Below, in pieces: positions 38,441-47,786 of a stretch of 64,000 bases of DNA. Source of the stretch: Roseiarcus sp963824475 (GTDB lineage: Bacteria; Pseudomonadota; Alphaproteobacteria; Rhizobiales; Beijerinckiaceae); NCBI GenBank assembly GCA_963824475.1, contig CAWGPR010000009.1, positions 1 to 64,000 on the forward strand. Direction: 5' to 3'. The notes beneath the pieces were generated by a model. It searched no databases and was not told the origin of the DNA. It was given only the letters and a program-made list of their open reading frames with translations. Each line of letters opens with the position of its first letter. Positions within the stretch are counted from its first letter, which is position 1. The position numbers and the translations under genes are program-made.

Positions 38441-38861
38441 CCTCGACATTTCGGAGTTCCTGCTCCGCCACGTTCTTCCGAACGTCGCGATTCCCGAGCG
38501 CGCCAAGGGACCGGTGGCGCTGCACATGACATGCTCCACACGCCGCATGGGCCTGGACGGCGTGCTCACAGCGATCGCCAGGGACTGTGCTGATGAGGTG
38601 GTTGTGCCACCAGATGTCGGCTGCTGCGCCTTTGCCGGCGACAAGGGGTTCACCCGGCCGGAGATGAACGCGCACGCGCTGCGCGCGCTCGCGCCCGCAA
38701 TCGAGGGCTGCTCGGCCGGCTATTCGACCAGCCGTACCTGCGAGATCGGCCTGACGGTTCATGGGGGCGTCAATTACCGCTCGATCGCGCGCCTCGTCGA
38801 CGGTGTCGCGCGAAGCCGGCCAGAAAGTGCAAAGGTTTCTGCTCAGTCGGAAATGGTTTGA
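38434..38861 (+). pseudogene. D-lactate dehydrogenase (FAD/Fe-S type) C-terminal remnant
   Basis: LDISEFLLRHVLPNVAIPER, VALHMTCSTRRMGLDGVL and PPDVGCCAFAGDKGFTRPEM, then CSAGYSTSRTCEIGLTVHGG, belong to the CCG/iron-sulfur C-terminal domain of Dld-II type enzymes. The FAD-binding N-terminal two thirds are missing. It is followed after three bases by lutA. Confidence 0.75.
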
Positions 38862-38864
38862 GCG

Positions 38865-39608
38865 ATGAGAGTCGGACTGTTCATTCCCTGCTTCATCGAC
38901 GCGTTTTTCCCCGAAGTCGGGATCGCGACGCTCGAATTGCTGGAGCGGCTCGACCTCGACGTCGCCTATCCACCCGACCAGACCTGCTGCGGCCAGCCGA
39001 TGGGCAACGCCGGCTTCGAAGCCGACGCAGCAGGCGCGGAAGCGCTGTTTGTCCGAAACTTCGCAGGGTTCGATTACATCGTCGGGCCGTCCGGAAGCTG
39101 CGTGCATCACATCCGCAGGCATCTTACCGCCGTGCCGTAGACCGAAACAGTCGGTGAAGTTCGAGCGCGCACGTACGAACTGGTCGAGTTTCTGCATGAC
39201 GTGCTCAAGGTGGAGGCCTTCCCTTGGGCGCGCTTTCCGCACAAGGTCGGCCTGCACAACGGCTGCGGCGCCTTGCGCGGGCTGCGACACGCGAGCGCTT
39301 CCGAGCTGCGCGAGCCGTATTTCTCCAAACCGGAGACGCTGCTGTCGAAGGTCGAGGGGGTCGAACTCGTGACTCCCGCGCGGCCTGACGAATGCTGCGG
39401 TTTCGGCGGCACGTTTTCCGTCACCAACGAAGCCGTGTCGGCGAAGATGGGCGCCGACAAGGTCCGCTCGCATGCGCAAGCCGGCGCCGAGTACATCGCT
39501 TCAGCCGACAGCTCCTGCCTCATGCATCAGCGCGGCTGCGCCGAGCGCGACGGCGTGCCGGTCAAGTTCATTCACATCGCACAGATCCTGAACGGAGCGC
39601 AGGCGTGA
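38865..39608 (+). pseudogene. lutA: Lactate-utilisation Fe-S protein LutA/LldE with an in-frame TAG
   Basis: The whole 248-codon region reads in one frame: MRVGLFIPCFIDAFFPEVGI, YPPDQTCCGQPMGNAGF, then after a TAG at 39138-39140 TETVGEVRARTYELVEFLHD, GLHNGCGALRGLRHAS and DECCGFGGTFSVTNEAVSAK. The Cys-rich CCG motifs for iron-sulfur binding are intact. Apart from the single amber codon the length is normal, so this is a nonsense mutation (or a base error), not a frameshift. The stop overlaps the lutB GTG. Confidence 0.85.
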
Positions 39609-40783
39609 CCAAGCAGACACCGGACGATCGCGGGGGCGCGGAGGCGCAGCCGCGCGGCGCGCGCAAGAGAGGCGACCGGCCAATCGATCAGGCCGAAGCA
39701 GCAGAGCGGTTCCTGGCCGCTTCTCTCCATGAGCATCAGCACGACAATCGGCTTTGGACGCTGCGCGAACGCCGCGACAGCGAAATGTGGAAAATCCCGG
39801 AATGGGAGGATCTGCGCACGCTGGCGTCGGCGATTAAGGAGCACACGCTCGGGCGCCTCGATGCGTATCTCGAAATATTCGAGACGAACGCGAAGGCCAA
39901 TGGCGTATTCGTTCACTGGGCGAAGGATGCCGACGAGCACAATCGCATCGTTCAGGAGATTCTCGAGCGCCGCGGCGCGACCACCCTCATCAAAAGCAAG
40001 TCGATGCTGACCGAGGAATGCGGCTTGCGCGAGCGCCTGACCGCGGCCGGCGTCGAAGTGGTCGAGACAGACCTCGGCGAATGCATCCAGCAGTTGGACG
40101 GGGAAGATCCGAGCCACGTCGTGGTGCCGGCCGTCCACAAATTGCGGTCGGACGTGGCGAAGGTGTTTGCGGAGACGATCGGTTCCGATCCGGACGACGA
40201 TGATCCGCGCCGCCTCGCCTAAGCGCAGCGCATGGCGACGCGCCCGCTGATCCTTAAAGCGACCGCAGGCATGACCGGCGCCAATTTCCTCGTCGCGGAA
40301 ACCGGGGCGGTCGTCGTTTGCACCAATGAAGGCAACGCCGACCTGTCGGCCGTCGTCCCCGGCCTTCACATCGTCTCAGCCGGAATTGAAAAGCTCATAC
40401 CGAGGCAGAGCGATCTCGGCGTCTTTATCCGGCTCTTGTCGGGAAGCGCCTTGGGCTCTCCCATCACCCAATATACCTCCCACTTCCGAGGACCTCGCAA
40501 CGGCGCTGAAATGCATGTCGTGCTCGTCGACAACGGCCGCTCCGAACGGCTAGGCATGGAGGAATTCCGGGCCTCTCTCAAATGCATTCGCTGCGGCGCC
40601 TGCATGAACACCTGCCCGGTTTACCGCCGGTCCGGCGGACTGAGCTACGGAGCGACCAATTCCGGTCCGATCGGCCTGATGGTCGATCCGACCTTCAATG
40701 CGCACAAGTACAGCAATCTGCCCTTCTCCTCGACCCTGAATGGCAGTTGCACCAACGTATGCCCGGTGAAAATCAATATGCTC
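39605..40783 (+). pseudogene. lutB: Lactate-utilisation Fe-S protein LutB/LldF with an in-frame TAA, truncated by an IS
   Basis: The start is GTG 39605, overlapping the lutA stop. The N-terminal part (MWKIPEWEDLRTLASAIKEH to PSHVVVPAVHKLRSDVAKVF) is followed by TAA at 40220-40222. The same frame resumes with LKATAGMTGANFLVAETGAV and the ferredoxin-like CIRCGACMNTCPVY and CTNVCPVKIN. About 90 residues are then lost where a transposase remnant begins near 40784. The protein would have oxidised lactate together with LutA and LutC. Confidence 0.85.
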
Positions 40784-42002
40784 GGGCGCGCGTTTTGCGG
40801 CGAAGGCCATGGTGCTGAGCGCGGCCAATGAAGCTGCAATGACAATTGCGGTCCGCCGCATCGGGCCGGCGCTGGTGTTCGAGCGGCTGTGGGAGGAGGC
40901 CGGCTGTCGCGCGGTGATCACCGAGCTGGCGGGCAAACGCCGGCACGGCTTTGGGTTGGAACGCGCGGTGTTCCTCACGGTGCTGCATCGGCTGTTCGTG
41001 AGCGGCTCCGATCGCGCGGCCGACCGCTGGCGCGAGGATTACGCCATCGCCGGCGGCGAGACGCTCGATCTGCATCACCTCTATCGAGCCATGGCGTGGC
41101 TGGGCGAGGAGCTGCCGGAAAAGGAGCAAGACGGCCGCACGCCGTTCGCGCCGCGCTGCTTGAAGGACGTAGTGGAGGAGCGGCTGTTCGCGCATCGGCG
41201 CGATCTGCTGATCCGGCTCGACCTCGTGTTCATGGACACCACCAGCCTCTACTTCGAGGGCGCCGGCGGACAGACCCTGGGCCGGCACGGCTACAGCAAA
41301 GACGATCGTCCGGACCTGCGGCAGATGATCCTCGCAGTGCTGATCGACGGCGACGGGCGGCCGGTCTGCTCGGAGATGTGGCCGGGCGACACCGCCGACG
41401 TGACGACGCTGATCCCGGTGATCGACCGGCTGCGGGGCCGCTTCAACATCGCGCGGGTATGCGTGGTCGCCGACCGCGGCATGATCAGCGCCGAGGCCGT
41501 GGCCGAACTGGAGGCGCGGCGGCTCTTCTACATCCTGGGCGTGCGCGAGCGCACCGACAAACTGGTGCGCGAGTTGGTGCTCGATGATCCGGCGCCGTTC
41601 GTGCCGCTGGCGCTGAGCAAGCGCGGCAAGGAGATTGATTACGAGGCCAAGACGGTCAAGCTGGCGGGGCGGCGCTACATCGTTTGCCGCAACCATCAGG
41701 AGGCGGAGAAGGACGCCGCCGATCGCGCCTCGATCGTGGCCGCGTTGGAGCGCCAGTTCGCCAAGGGCGACAAGGCGCTCGTCGGCAATGCCGGCTTTCG
41801 CCGCTACCTCAAAACGATCGGCGGCGAGCGCTTCGCCATCGACCCCGACAAGATCGAGGAGGAGAAGAAGTTCGACAGCGTCTTCGTACTGCGCGCCAAT
41901 ACCGATCTCAACCCGCTCGAGGCCATGCTCTCCTACAAGCGATTGTGGATGGTGGAGCAGACCTTCCGCACCGCCAAGCACCTGCTCTCGACTCGGCCTA
42001 TC

Positions 42003-43424
42003 GATCGTGTCCCCGATTGTGGTGTAGCCGGCTCTGAGGTCGGCGCTTTCCGGCAAGGGCCGGGTTGGTCAGATGACCATGGCTGGCAATCCGACGACGG
42101 GATCATCGCTCAGGGCGGCGATGGTTTCCAGCGTCATATAGCGGGCGCGCTGGACGGCCCATTCGTCGTTCTGCTCCAACAAGATTGCGCCGACGAGCCG
42201 GACGATAGCCTCGTCGTTGGGAAAGATGCCGACGACGTCGGTGCGGCGTTTGATCTCGCCGTTGAGCCGTTCGAGGCCGTTGGTGGAGTGCAGCTTCGAC
42301 CAATGCTCGGCGGGAAAGTCCATATAAGCGAGGACGTCGGCCTCGGCTTCGTCCATGAAGCCGGCGAGTTTGGGGAGCTTCTGTCTGAGCTGATCGGCGA
42401 CCCTGCGCCACTGGGTCTTGGCGGCCTCGGCGCTGGCTTGCGCGAAGGCGGTCGCCATGAAGGCGGAGACGACGCGTCGGCTGCTCTTGCCGGCGTGAGC
42501 CAGCGCGTTGCGCATGGTGTGGACGCGGCAGCGTTGCCAGGTGGCGTTCATCAGCTTGGCGACGGCGGCCTTGATGCCCTCGTGAGCGTCGGAGATGATG
42601 AGCTTCACGCCCCGCAGCCCGCGCCTTCGCAGCTTGCGCAGGAACTCGGTCCAGAAGGTTTCGGCCTCGGAAGGCCCGATGTCCACGCCCAGCACCTCGC
42701 GCCGGCCGTCCGCGTTGACCCCGACGGCCACGATCACGGCGACCGAGATGATGCGATGGTTGCGGCGCACTTTCACATAAGTCGCGTCGATCCAGACATA
42801 GGGCCAGTCGCCTTCCAGCGGCCGGTCGAGGAAGGCCTTCACCCGCGCGTCGATCTCCTCGCACAGCCGGCTGACCTGGCTCTTGGAGACGCCGGTTGCG
42901 CCCATGGCTCTCACCAGATCATCGACCGAGCGGGTCGAGACGCCCTGGATATAGGCCTCCTGGATCACCGCGCTCAGCGCTTTCTCGGCCATCCGCCGCG
43001 GCTCGAGGAAACTCGGAAAGTACGAGCCCTTGCGCAGCTTGGGGATGCGAAGCTCCACCGTCCCGGCACGCGTTTCCCAATCCCGGTCGCGATAGCCGTT
43101 GCGCTGGGCGAGCCGATCGGGAGAGCGCTCGCCAAAACCAGCGCCGGTCCTCGCGCCAACCTCCATCTCCATCAGCCGCTCGGCGGCGAAGGCGATCATC
43201 TCGCGCAAAATGTCGGCGTCGGGGGCCTTCTCCACAAGCGTGCGAAGGTCCATCATCTCGTCGGTCATTGGAGGTTCCTCGGTTTGCGTTTGCGATTCGC
43301 AACCCGAACCTACCGAAAAACCGCCAATGACCGCCGCAAGCCGCTCCCTCGCTACAGCGCTATGAAAAACGCGCTTCGCGAGCGGCTTGCTCCAACCCGG
43401 CTACACCACCAAGTGGGACACGAC
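42003..43424 (-). mobile_element. IS256-family element nested in the IS1634-like gene
   Basis: The 9-bp direct repeat CGGCCTATC flanks it (41994-42002 and 43425-43433). Inverted termini are CGTGTCCCCGATTGTGGTG on the left and CGTGTCCCACTTGGTGGTG as the complement of the right. Removing the element plus one repeat restores the host transposase frame exactly (STRPI joined to FHKLD). Confidence 0.9.
42069..43268 (-). CDS. IS256-family transposase
   Basis: The product has 399 residues, MTDEMMDLRTLVEKAP at the start. The DDE mutator domain shows YVWIDATYVKVRRNHRIISV, LIISDAHEGIKAAVAKLMNA, RCRVHTMRNALAHAG, and the Glu in STNGLERLNGEIKRRTDVVG. Length and motifs match intact family members. It differs clearly from the IS256-type transposases at 35128 and 63579. 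Confidence 0.94.
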   Translation of the reverse strand: MTDEMMDLRTLVEKAPDADILREMIAFAAERLMEMEVGARTGAGFGERSPDRLAQRNGYRDRDWETRAGTVELRIPKLRKGSYFPSFLEPRRMAEKALSAVIQEAYIQGVSTRSVDDLVRAMGATGVSKSQVSRLCEEIDARVKAFLDRPLEGDWPYVWIDATYVKVRRNHRIISVAVIVAVGVNADGRREVLGVDIGPSEAETFWTEFLRKLRRRGLRGVKLIISDAHEGIKAAVAKLMNATWQRCRVHTMRNALAHAGKSSRRVVSAFMATAFAQASAEAAKTQWRRVADQLRQKLPKLAGFMDEAEADVLAYMDFPAEHWSKLHSTNGLERLNGEIKRRTDVVGIFPNDEAIVRLVGAILLEQNDEWAVQRARYMTLETIAALSDDPVVGLPAMVI

Positions 43425-43758
43425 CGGCCTATCTTCCACAAACTCGACCGAAACCATCCGCGGCCACGTATTCTGCAGCTTCCTCGCCCTGGTGCTGAAG
43501 AAGGCGCTGGAGGACCGCATCGCCGCGCTCGGACGAACCGGCTCCTGGCCGGAGATCATTGCCGATCTCGATTCGCTGACCGAGACCGAGATCGAGCACG
43601 ACGGCAAGCGCTTTGTCGTTCGCTCCGCCCCACGTCCCGCCGCCAGCCTCGCCTTGCGTGGAGCCGGTGTCGCTCTGCCGCCCACCGTCCGCGACGCTGC
43701 GGCCTCCTGACTTCCACCAAATCCGAAAATGTAGTGCCAAGCCCCCGGCGCGGCGCGG

Positions 43759-44593
43759 ATTGTCGTTGCCGCTCAGTTACTTAGCAAATCGAACTGTTGA
43801 AGACGGGTCAAGCGATTTGTCCGACGCGGAGTTTGGGTTGATTTTTCCGCTGCTTCCGACGCGCGAGCGGCGAGGACGCAGGCCGACATGGGCGCGCGAG
43901 ATATTGAACGCGCTGTTCTATTTGATCCGCTTGGGTTGCCCTTGGCGGTTCCTGCCCAAGGATTTTCCGCCGTTCACGACGGTGCAGAACCGTTTCTACG
44001 CCTGGCGCGACAGCGGATTATGGCCGCAAATCGTCGGCGTCCTCGTGACGGGCGCGCGCGAAGCGGAGGGCCGTGAGGCCGCGCCGACGGCGGTCGTCGC
44101 CGACAGTCAGTCGGTCAAGACGACGGAGGCAGGCGGGCCGCGCGGGTTCGACGCCGCGAAGAAAATCAAGGGTCGCAAGCGGCACGTCGCCGTCGATACG
44201 CTTGGCTTGCCCATCGAATGCCAGATCACGCCCGCCGACATGCAGGATCGCGACGCGCTGGCGCCCCTCTTGCGCGAGACGCGGCGCAAGAGCCCGTTCG
44301 TGACGATGTGTTTCGTCAATTCAGGCTATAATGGCGATGAGGCCCAGCGCGCCGCGTTCGAAGCGAGCCGCATCTCCATCACCGTAGTCCCGCGTAACGA
44401 CAAGCAGATCAAAGGCTTCATCGTGTTGCCGAAGCGCTGGGTCGTCGAACGGACGTTCGGTTGGATCAACCGAGCCCGACGCCTGGCCAAGGATTTCGAG
44501 GCAACCATCAAGTCCGCGCTCGCGTGGCTGCTCATCGCCCTCGTGTTCCTGCTCACGCGACGCCTCGAAAGGCTCTCAGGTTCGGCAACGTGA
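43759..44593 (+). CDS. IS5-family transposase
   Basis: The coding region is uninterrupted: DLSDAEFGLIFPLLPTRERR, LNALFYLIRLGCPWRFLPKD, VVADSQSVKTTEAGG (first Asp), then VNSGYNGDEAQ and RWVVERTFGWINRARRLAKD (Glu). These are IS5 group signatures. The start is uncertain: a TTG at 43759 is used here because upstream codons in the same frame belong to the neighbouring IS1634-like remnant. It lies between the lutB and lutC remnants. Element termini were not resolved. Confidence 0.85.
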
Positions 44594-44844
44594 TTTCGAG
44601 TCGGGCTGTCAGCGAAGTCGAGCTCGGGGTGATCGCGCTGGGCTATCTCGCGCAGCATCTCGTCGCCTTGCTGGATCCTGCGGATATCCCGCCCAATCTT
44701 CATCATGCCTACCGGCGCCCGGAGTTCCGGACGCCGAATTATGCCGTGTTGATGAGCGGGCCGTCGGCGACGGCCGACATCGATGTGCTGATCCGCGGCG
44801 CACAAGGGATCCGCAGTCTCACGTTGATTCCGGCGCCGCGATAA
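44594..44844 (+). pseudogene. lutC: LutC (LUD-domain) C-terminal remnant
   Basis: LGVIALGYLAQHLVALLDPA, then NYAVLMSGPSATADIDVLIR and GAQGIRSLTLIPAPR, match the end of LUD-domain LutC/LldG proteins, where SGPSATADIE and GAxGxR are conserved. The 5' half is missing, replaced by IS sequence. It completes a lutABC set. Confidence 0.65.
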
Positions 44845-44873
44845 CAAGTCTTCCTCCGGGCATACACTAGTAG

Positions 44874-44893
44874 CGCCAGCGCCGAAGCTGGCG
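44874..44893 (+). terminator. Hairpin after the lutC remnant
   Basis: CGCCAGC and GCTGGCG form a 7-bp stem with a six-base loop (GCCGAA) between two convergent genes. No strong T-run follows on either strand, so terminator function is tentative. Confidence 0.35.
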
Positions 44894-44961
44894 TCTCGCC
44901 GGACGGAATGGCGTCGCTCACACAGAGGGAAAGTCAGGCGCAGCCGACGTTTCTCATTACA

Positions 44962-45228
44962 TTACTGTTTCTTAGGCAATGGCAATTTGTGGCCATTGGC
45001 CGCGAAGGCCTTGCCAAAGTCTGTGTTCGGTCCTCCACCCGCGGGATTCACATGGCACCGCCCGCAGGGCAGCTTCGTCTGCGCCGCATAGGCTGGCGTC
45101 GCATGCGCATGCCGAGACGAAATTGAGATTGCCGCAGCTGCGATCAATACTGCGGCCGCCATGGCTGCAATCCAGCCTATCGTCACGGAGATCGAAGCGC
45201 CTGAACCTTCCTCATTGCGCATGGCCAT
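44962..45228 (-). CDS. Small membrane-anchored monoheme cytochrome c
   Basis: The product has 88 residues. An N-terminal hydrophobic segment (WIAAMAAAVLIAAAAISI) should act as export signal or anchor. The C-terminal part has one heme-binding motif, LPCGRCHVNPAGGG. It lies at the downstream end of the minus-strand cytochrome cluster, suggesting a periplasmic electron-transfer role with the decaheme conduit. No Met ligand is obvious. The family is not recognised. Confidence 0.65.
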   Translation of the reverse strand: MAMRNEEGSGASISVTIGWIAAMAAAVLIAAAAISISSRHAHATPAYAAQTKLPCGRCHVNPAGGGPNTDFGKAFAANGHKLPLPKKQ

Positions 45229-45268
45229 CCCTTTCGTCGTCGTGTCGCACGCCTTCTTGGCGTCCCGC

Positions 45269-45640
45269 CTACTTCCGCCCGGGCTGCTTCTCTATGGGCT
45301 GGCGAAGCCTTGGCCCGCCCTTGAATTTCGAAATCGGAAACGGACTCTCTGGTTGGAACCGTTTGACGATCGCCAAAACGACGATCGGGATCATCAAGAC
45401 GTTCGCTGCTTCATTGATCCTTTGCCAAGACCTCCGCGAATACTCATTCTTGCTCTGGGCGAATTGCTTGAGCGGACAAAATTGGCATGAATGCCGGCTG
45501 AGGTCAAAGCCGGCATATTTTTCACAAGCGCAGCGATAGTAAGCGCGCGACTGCGTCCCAATGCCGTGGCGGATCGCTGACGCGAACGCCGGAGCACGAT
45601 CTCCCACACTCGCCGAGGTTGCTCTCAATCTGATGCCCAA
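45269..45640 (-). CDS. Hypothetical protein with one membrane segment (doubtful)
   Basis: The open frame has 123 codons. Near residue 90 there is a plausible helix (ANVLMIPIVVLAIVKRF), and CQFCPL is seen in the middle. No family was recognised and the N-terminal part has poor coding character. It overlaps the end of the upstream cytochrome gene by 16 bases. It may be noise or a shorter real gene. Confidence 0.25.
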   Translation of the reverse strand: MGIRLRATSASVGDRAPAFASAIRHGIGTQSRAYYRCACEKYAGFDLSRHSCQFCPLKQFAQSKNEYSRRSWQRINEAANVLMIPIVVLAIVKRFQPESPFPISKFKGGPRLRQPIEKQPGRK

Positions 45641-46432
45641 TCACTCGTCGGAACGTCGCCGCCCATTCGATGGAGAACGGCCTCGGGCGGCTTATGGAAC
45701 CACATCTGGTACATCGTGATCAGCCACATGAAGGCGAAGCATGCGGCCATCAACGCGCCCGCCGCAATCTCGGCCCAGGCGAACGGATGAAAAACCTTGA
45801 TCATATACCAGGAACTGACGTCGACCAGGGTCCCCAGGAACGGAAGGGCGATGACGGCACATTTGAACCAGATGGGCCGCACGTAGGCGTGGCTGAATAT
45901 CAGCCCCACGATGAAGAAGATGAAGCTCAATCCAAAGAAGTGAATGTGCGAAATCGCGGACCAGGGTTGCGATGGAGGCGCCAGTGTTAAGTGCAGTGAC
46001 CTTATGGAGGTTGTCGAAGCCAGTCAGATTGGGAATATTCGGGTTGCTGCCATCGTGACACGCCATGCAGCGCTTGTCGATGATCGGCTTGATGGTCGAT
46101 TCATACGCCGAGCGGGTTGCGCCTTCCTTGACCCAGTTCAAGAGAATGGCTTTCTCGTCAGGAGGCGCCATGGTGGCCATGGGCCCGTTAAGGGCGCTCT
46201 CGAGAATCGAGCCTGTGCCGCTGCCGGCATATCCGGCCACGAGATCGTGATAAGTGAGCAAATACGGATTCGACCCGGGGGCTAGGCCGGCGTAGGTGAA
46301 ATAGATGTTCAGCAGCGCGAACAGGTAGCCGAGCCCAAGGGTGAGCAGAGTCACCGTATACAACACCCGCAGGCTGTATGGCAGTTCGGAAAAGTGATGA
46401 AAAAGGCGGTGCGGCGGCGGCTGGTCGTTCAT
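45625..46432 (-). pseudogene. Cytochrome c with multiple membrane helices, frameshifted
   Basis: Starting at MNDQPPPHRLFHHFSELPYS, the first frame has one membrane helix (VLYTVTLLTLGLGYLFALL), a soluble region with one heme site (IDKRCMACHDGSNPNIPNL) and LNTGASIATLVR. Near 45960 the frame changes. The next frame continues ISHIHFFGLSFIFFIVGLIF, IALPFLGTLVDVSSWYMIKV and AALMAACFAFMWLI-type helices (GALMAACFAFMWLITMYQMW) to the stop at 45625. Combined length is about 268 residues. It belongs with the electron-conduit genes and probably sits in the inner membrane. One indel is required. Confidence 0.7.
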
Positions 46433-46505
46433 GCTCGGACCCATCGATTTTGGGGAACCCCACTGCTGCATCGCCAACCAGGCTTCGCGCGTGCGGCAAT
46501 CCTAT

Positions 46506-47723
46506 TCACTTTGCGGGCACGGTCACGAACACGAACGCCCGCGCTTTCTGGCGCGAATAATACGCCGCAAGTCCCTTTATGTCGTCGTCGCTGAGGACGT
46601 GGGTCATGGCCGCCATCTCTGAATTCCTGCGCGAGCGCGTCTGATAATCATGTAGGACCGCTTCGAGATAGTCCATTCGCTGGCCGGCTAGAGCGGGGAT
46701 GTCGACCTGGACGCTGTTGCCGTTGAAGCCGTGACAGCGGTCGCATTTTTGCGCCCACTGGTCTGGCCTCAGCGGCTCGCTGACCTTCGCCGGCTGGGGT
46801 TCTAGGCTCTCGTAATAGGCGGCTAGGTTTTTCATCGCGGATTCGTCGAGCGAACCTGCCGGACCCGTCATCGTCTCGTTGCTGCGGGTTCCGTCCTTGT
46901 AGCTTTGCAACGCGGCGACGAGGTACGCGAAATCCTGGCCCGCCAGGCTCGGAGTCGCGGGGTTGCCGCTGATCCCCTGGTCGCCATGGCATCCGGCGCA
47001 ACCTGCGGCGGCGGCCTTTCCGGCCTCGGCGTCGCCCTCGCCCGAGATTTGTGCGCGCGCGGGTTTTTGCAGCGCGTAGAAGAGTGCGATGTGATTCATG
47101 TCCGCTTCGTCGAGCGCCGCGACCATCGCCTTCATCGTGTCGTTCTTGCGCCGGCCGCTTTTATAGTCCTTCATCGCGGTCACGAGATACTGGGGCTCCT
47201 CTCCGGCCAGATTTGGCATCCCGGGAGTCTTGCTGACGCCCGTCTCGCCGTGGCATCCCGCGCAGGCCGCCGCCGCCGTCTTGCCAGCCTGGACCGGATC
47301 GACGTAGGTCGTCGCGCTCGTCCCGGCGGCGGGCTGCGCGGGGTCGAGAGAGGCGTAATAGGCCGCAACCTCGACGAGCGCGCCGTCGCTGAGGAACCTC
47401 ACTTGGTCGGTCATCTGGGGGTTGGCTCGGGCGCCGGATTGATAGGCTTTCAACTCGAGGTAGAGATAGGCCGGCCGCTGGCCGGCCAGGTTGGGGACGC
47501 TTGGAGTGGTGCTAATCCCATCCCGGCCGTGGCAGGCCGCGCAGGACGATTGGGCAAGTTCTTTGCCCTGCGCGATGTCCTCGGGCGTGGCGTACAGCGG
47601 TCGCAATTCGTCGGCGCGGTTGATCGTCGTCTGGGCGGCGATGTCTGGCCGGCAAAGCCCAAACGCGGCGCCGGCGACCATCAACAACAAAACCAAACTC
47701 CGGGCGTTGCTCGCCATCCCCAT
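46506..47723 (-). CDS. Four-domain c-type cytochrome (tandem c4-like)
   Basis: The product has 405 residues with a signal peptide (SLVLLLMVAGAAFGLCRPDI region). Four class I cytochrome domains of about 90 residues follow, each with one heme site: SSCAACHGRDG, AACAGCHGETG, AGCAGCHGDQG and QKCDRCHGFNG. Each has a later Met candidate (PQMTDQV, DTMKAMV, ETMTGPA, SEMAAMT), as in cytochrome c4. It would move electrons through the periplasm. It lies between the PioB-like porin gene and the membrane cytochrome gene. Four such domains in one chain are unusual; c4 normally has two. Confidence 0.88.
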   Translation of the reverse strand: MGMASNARSLVLLLMVAGAAFGLCRPDIAAQTTINRADELRPLYATPEDIAQGKELAQSSCAACHGRDGISTTPSVPNLAGQRPAYLYLELKAYQSGARANPQMTDQVRFLSDGALVEVAAYYASLDPAQPAAGTSATTYVDPVQAGKTAAAACAGCHGETGVSKTPGMPNLAGEEPQYLVTAMKDYKSGRRKNDTMKAMVAALDEADMNHIALFYALQKPARAQISGEGDAEAGKAAAAGCAGCHGDQGISGNPATPSLAGQDFAYLVAALQSYKDGTRSNETMTGPAGSLDESAMKNLAAYYESLEPQPAKVSEPLRPDQWAQKCDRCHGFNGNSVQVDIPALAGQRMDYLEAVLHDYQTRSRRNSEMAAMTHVLSDDDIKGLAAYYSRQKARAFVFVTVPAK

Positions 47724-47786
47724 TCGCTCGTTCCGCGTCTGCTTGAATCGCGACCGGCCCTAATCGCCTGAAGCCTCGACCCTCGC

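Larger units (their letters stand above)
40784..43710 (+). pseudogene. IS1634-like transposase, 5'-truncated, split by an IS256 element and frameshifted
   Basis: The reading frame starts mid-protein (ANEAAMTIAVRRIGPALVFE) and continues through FMDTTSLYFEG, GHGYSKDDRPDLRQMILAVL-type DDE motifs (GRHGYSKDDRPDLRQM) and VADRGMISAEAVAEL, to LLSTRPI at 42002. After the inserted element it resumes FHKLD at 43434. An extra base follows, and ETIRGHVFCSFLALVLKKAL continues in the next frame to the end at 43710. Its own N-terminus and left terminus are absent, so it is a dead copy. Confidence 0.8.

Noticed and set aside
39138..39140. TAG in lutA as possible pyrrolysine or recoding
   Set aside because: No pyl genes or recoding structure are visible, and the neighbouring lutB has a different stop (TAA) in a locus that is clearly decaying.
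42069..43784. Extension of the IS1634-like plus-strand frame through the nested IS256 to 991 codons
   Set aside because: The extra part is antisense to the IS256 transposase; a 9-bp target duplication shows that the frame is only accidentally open.
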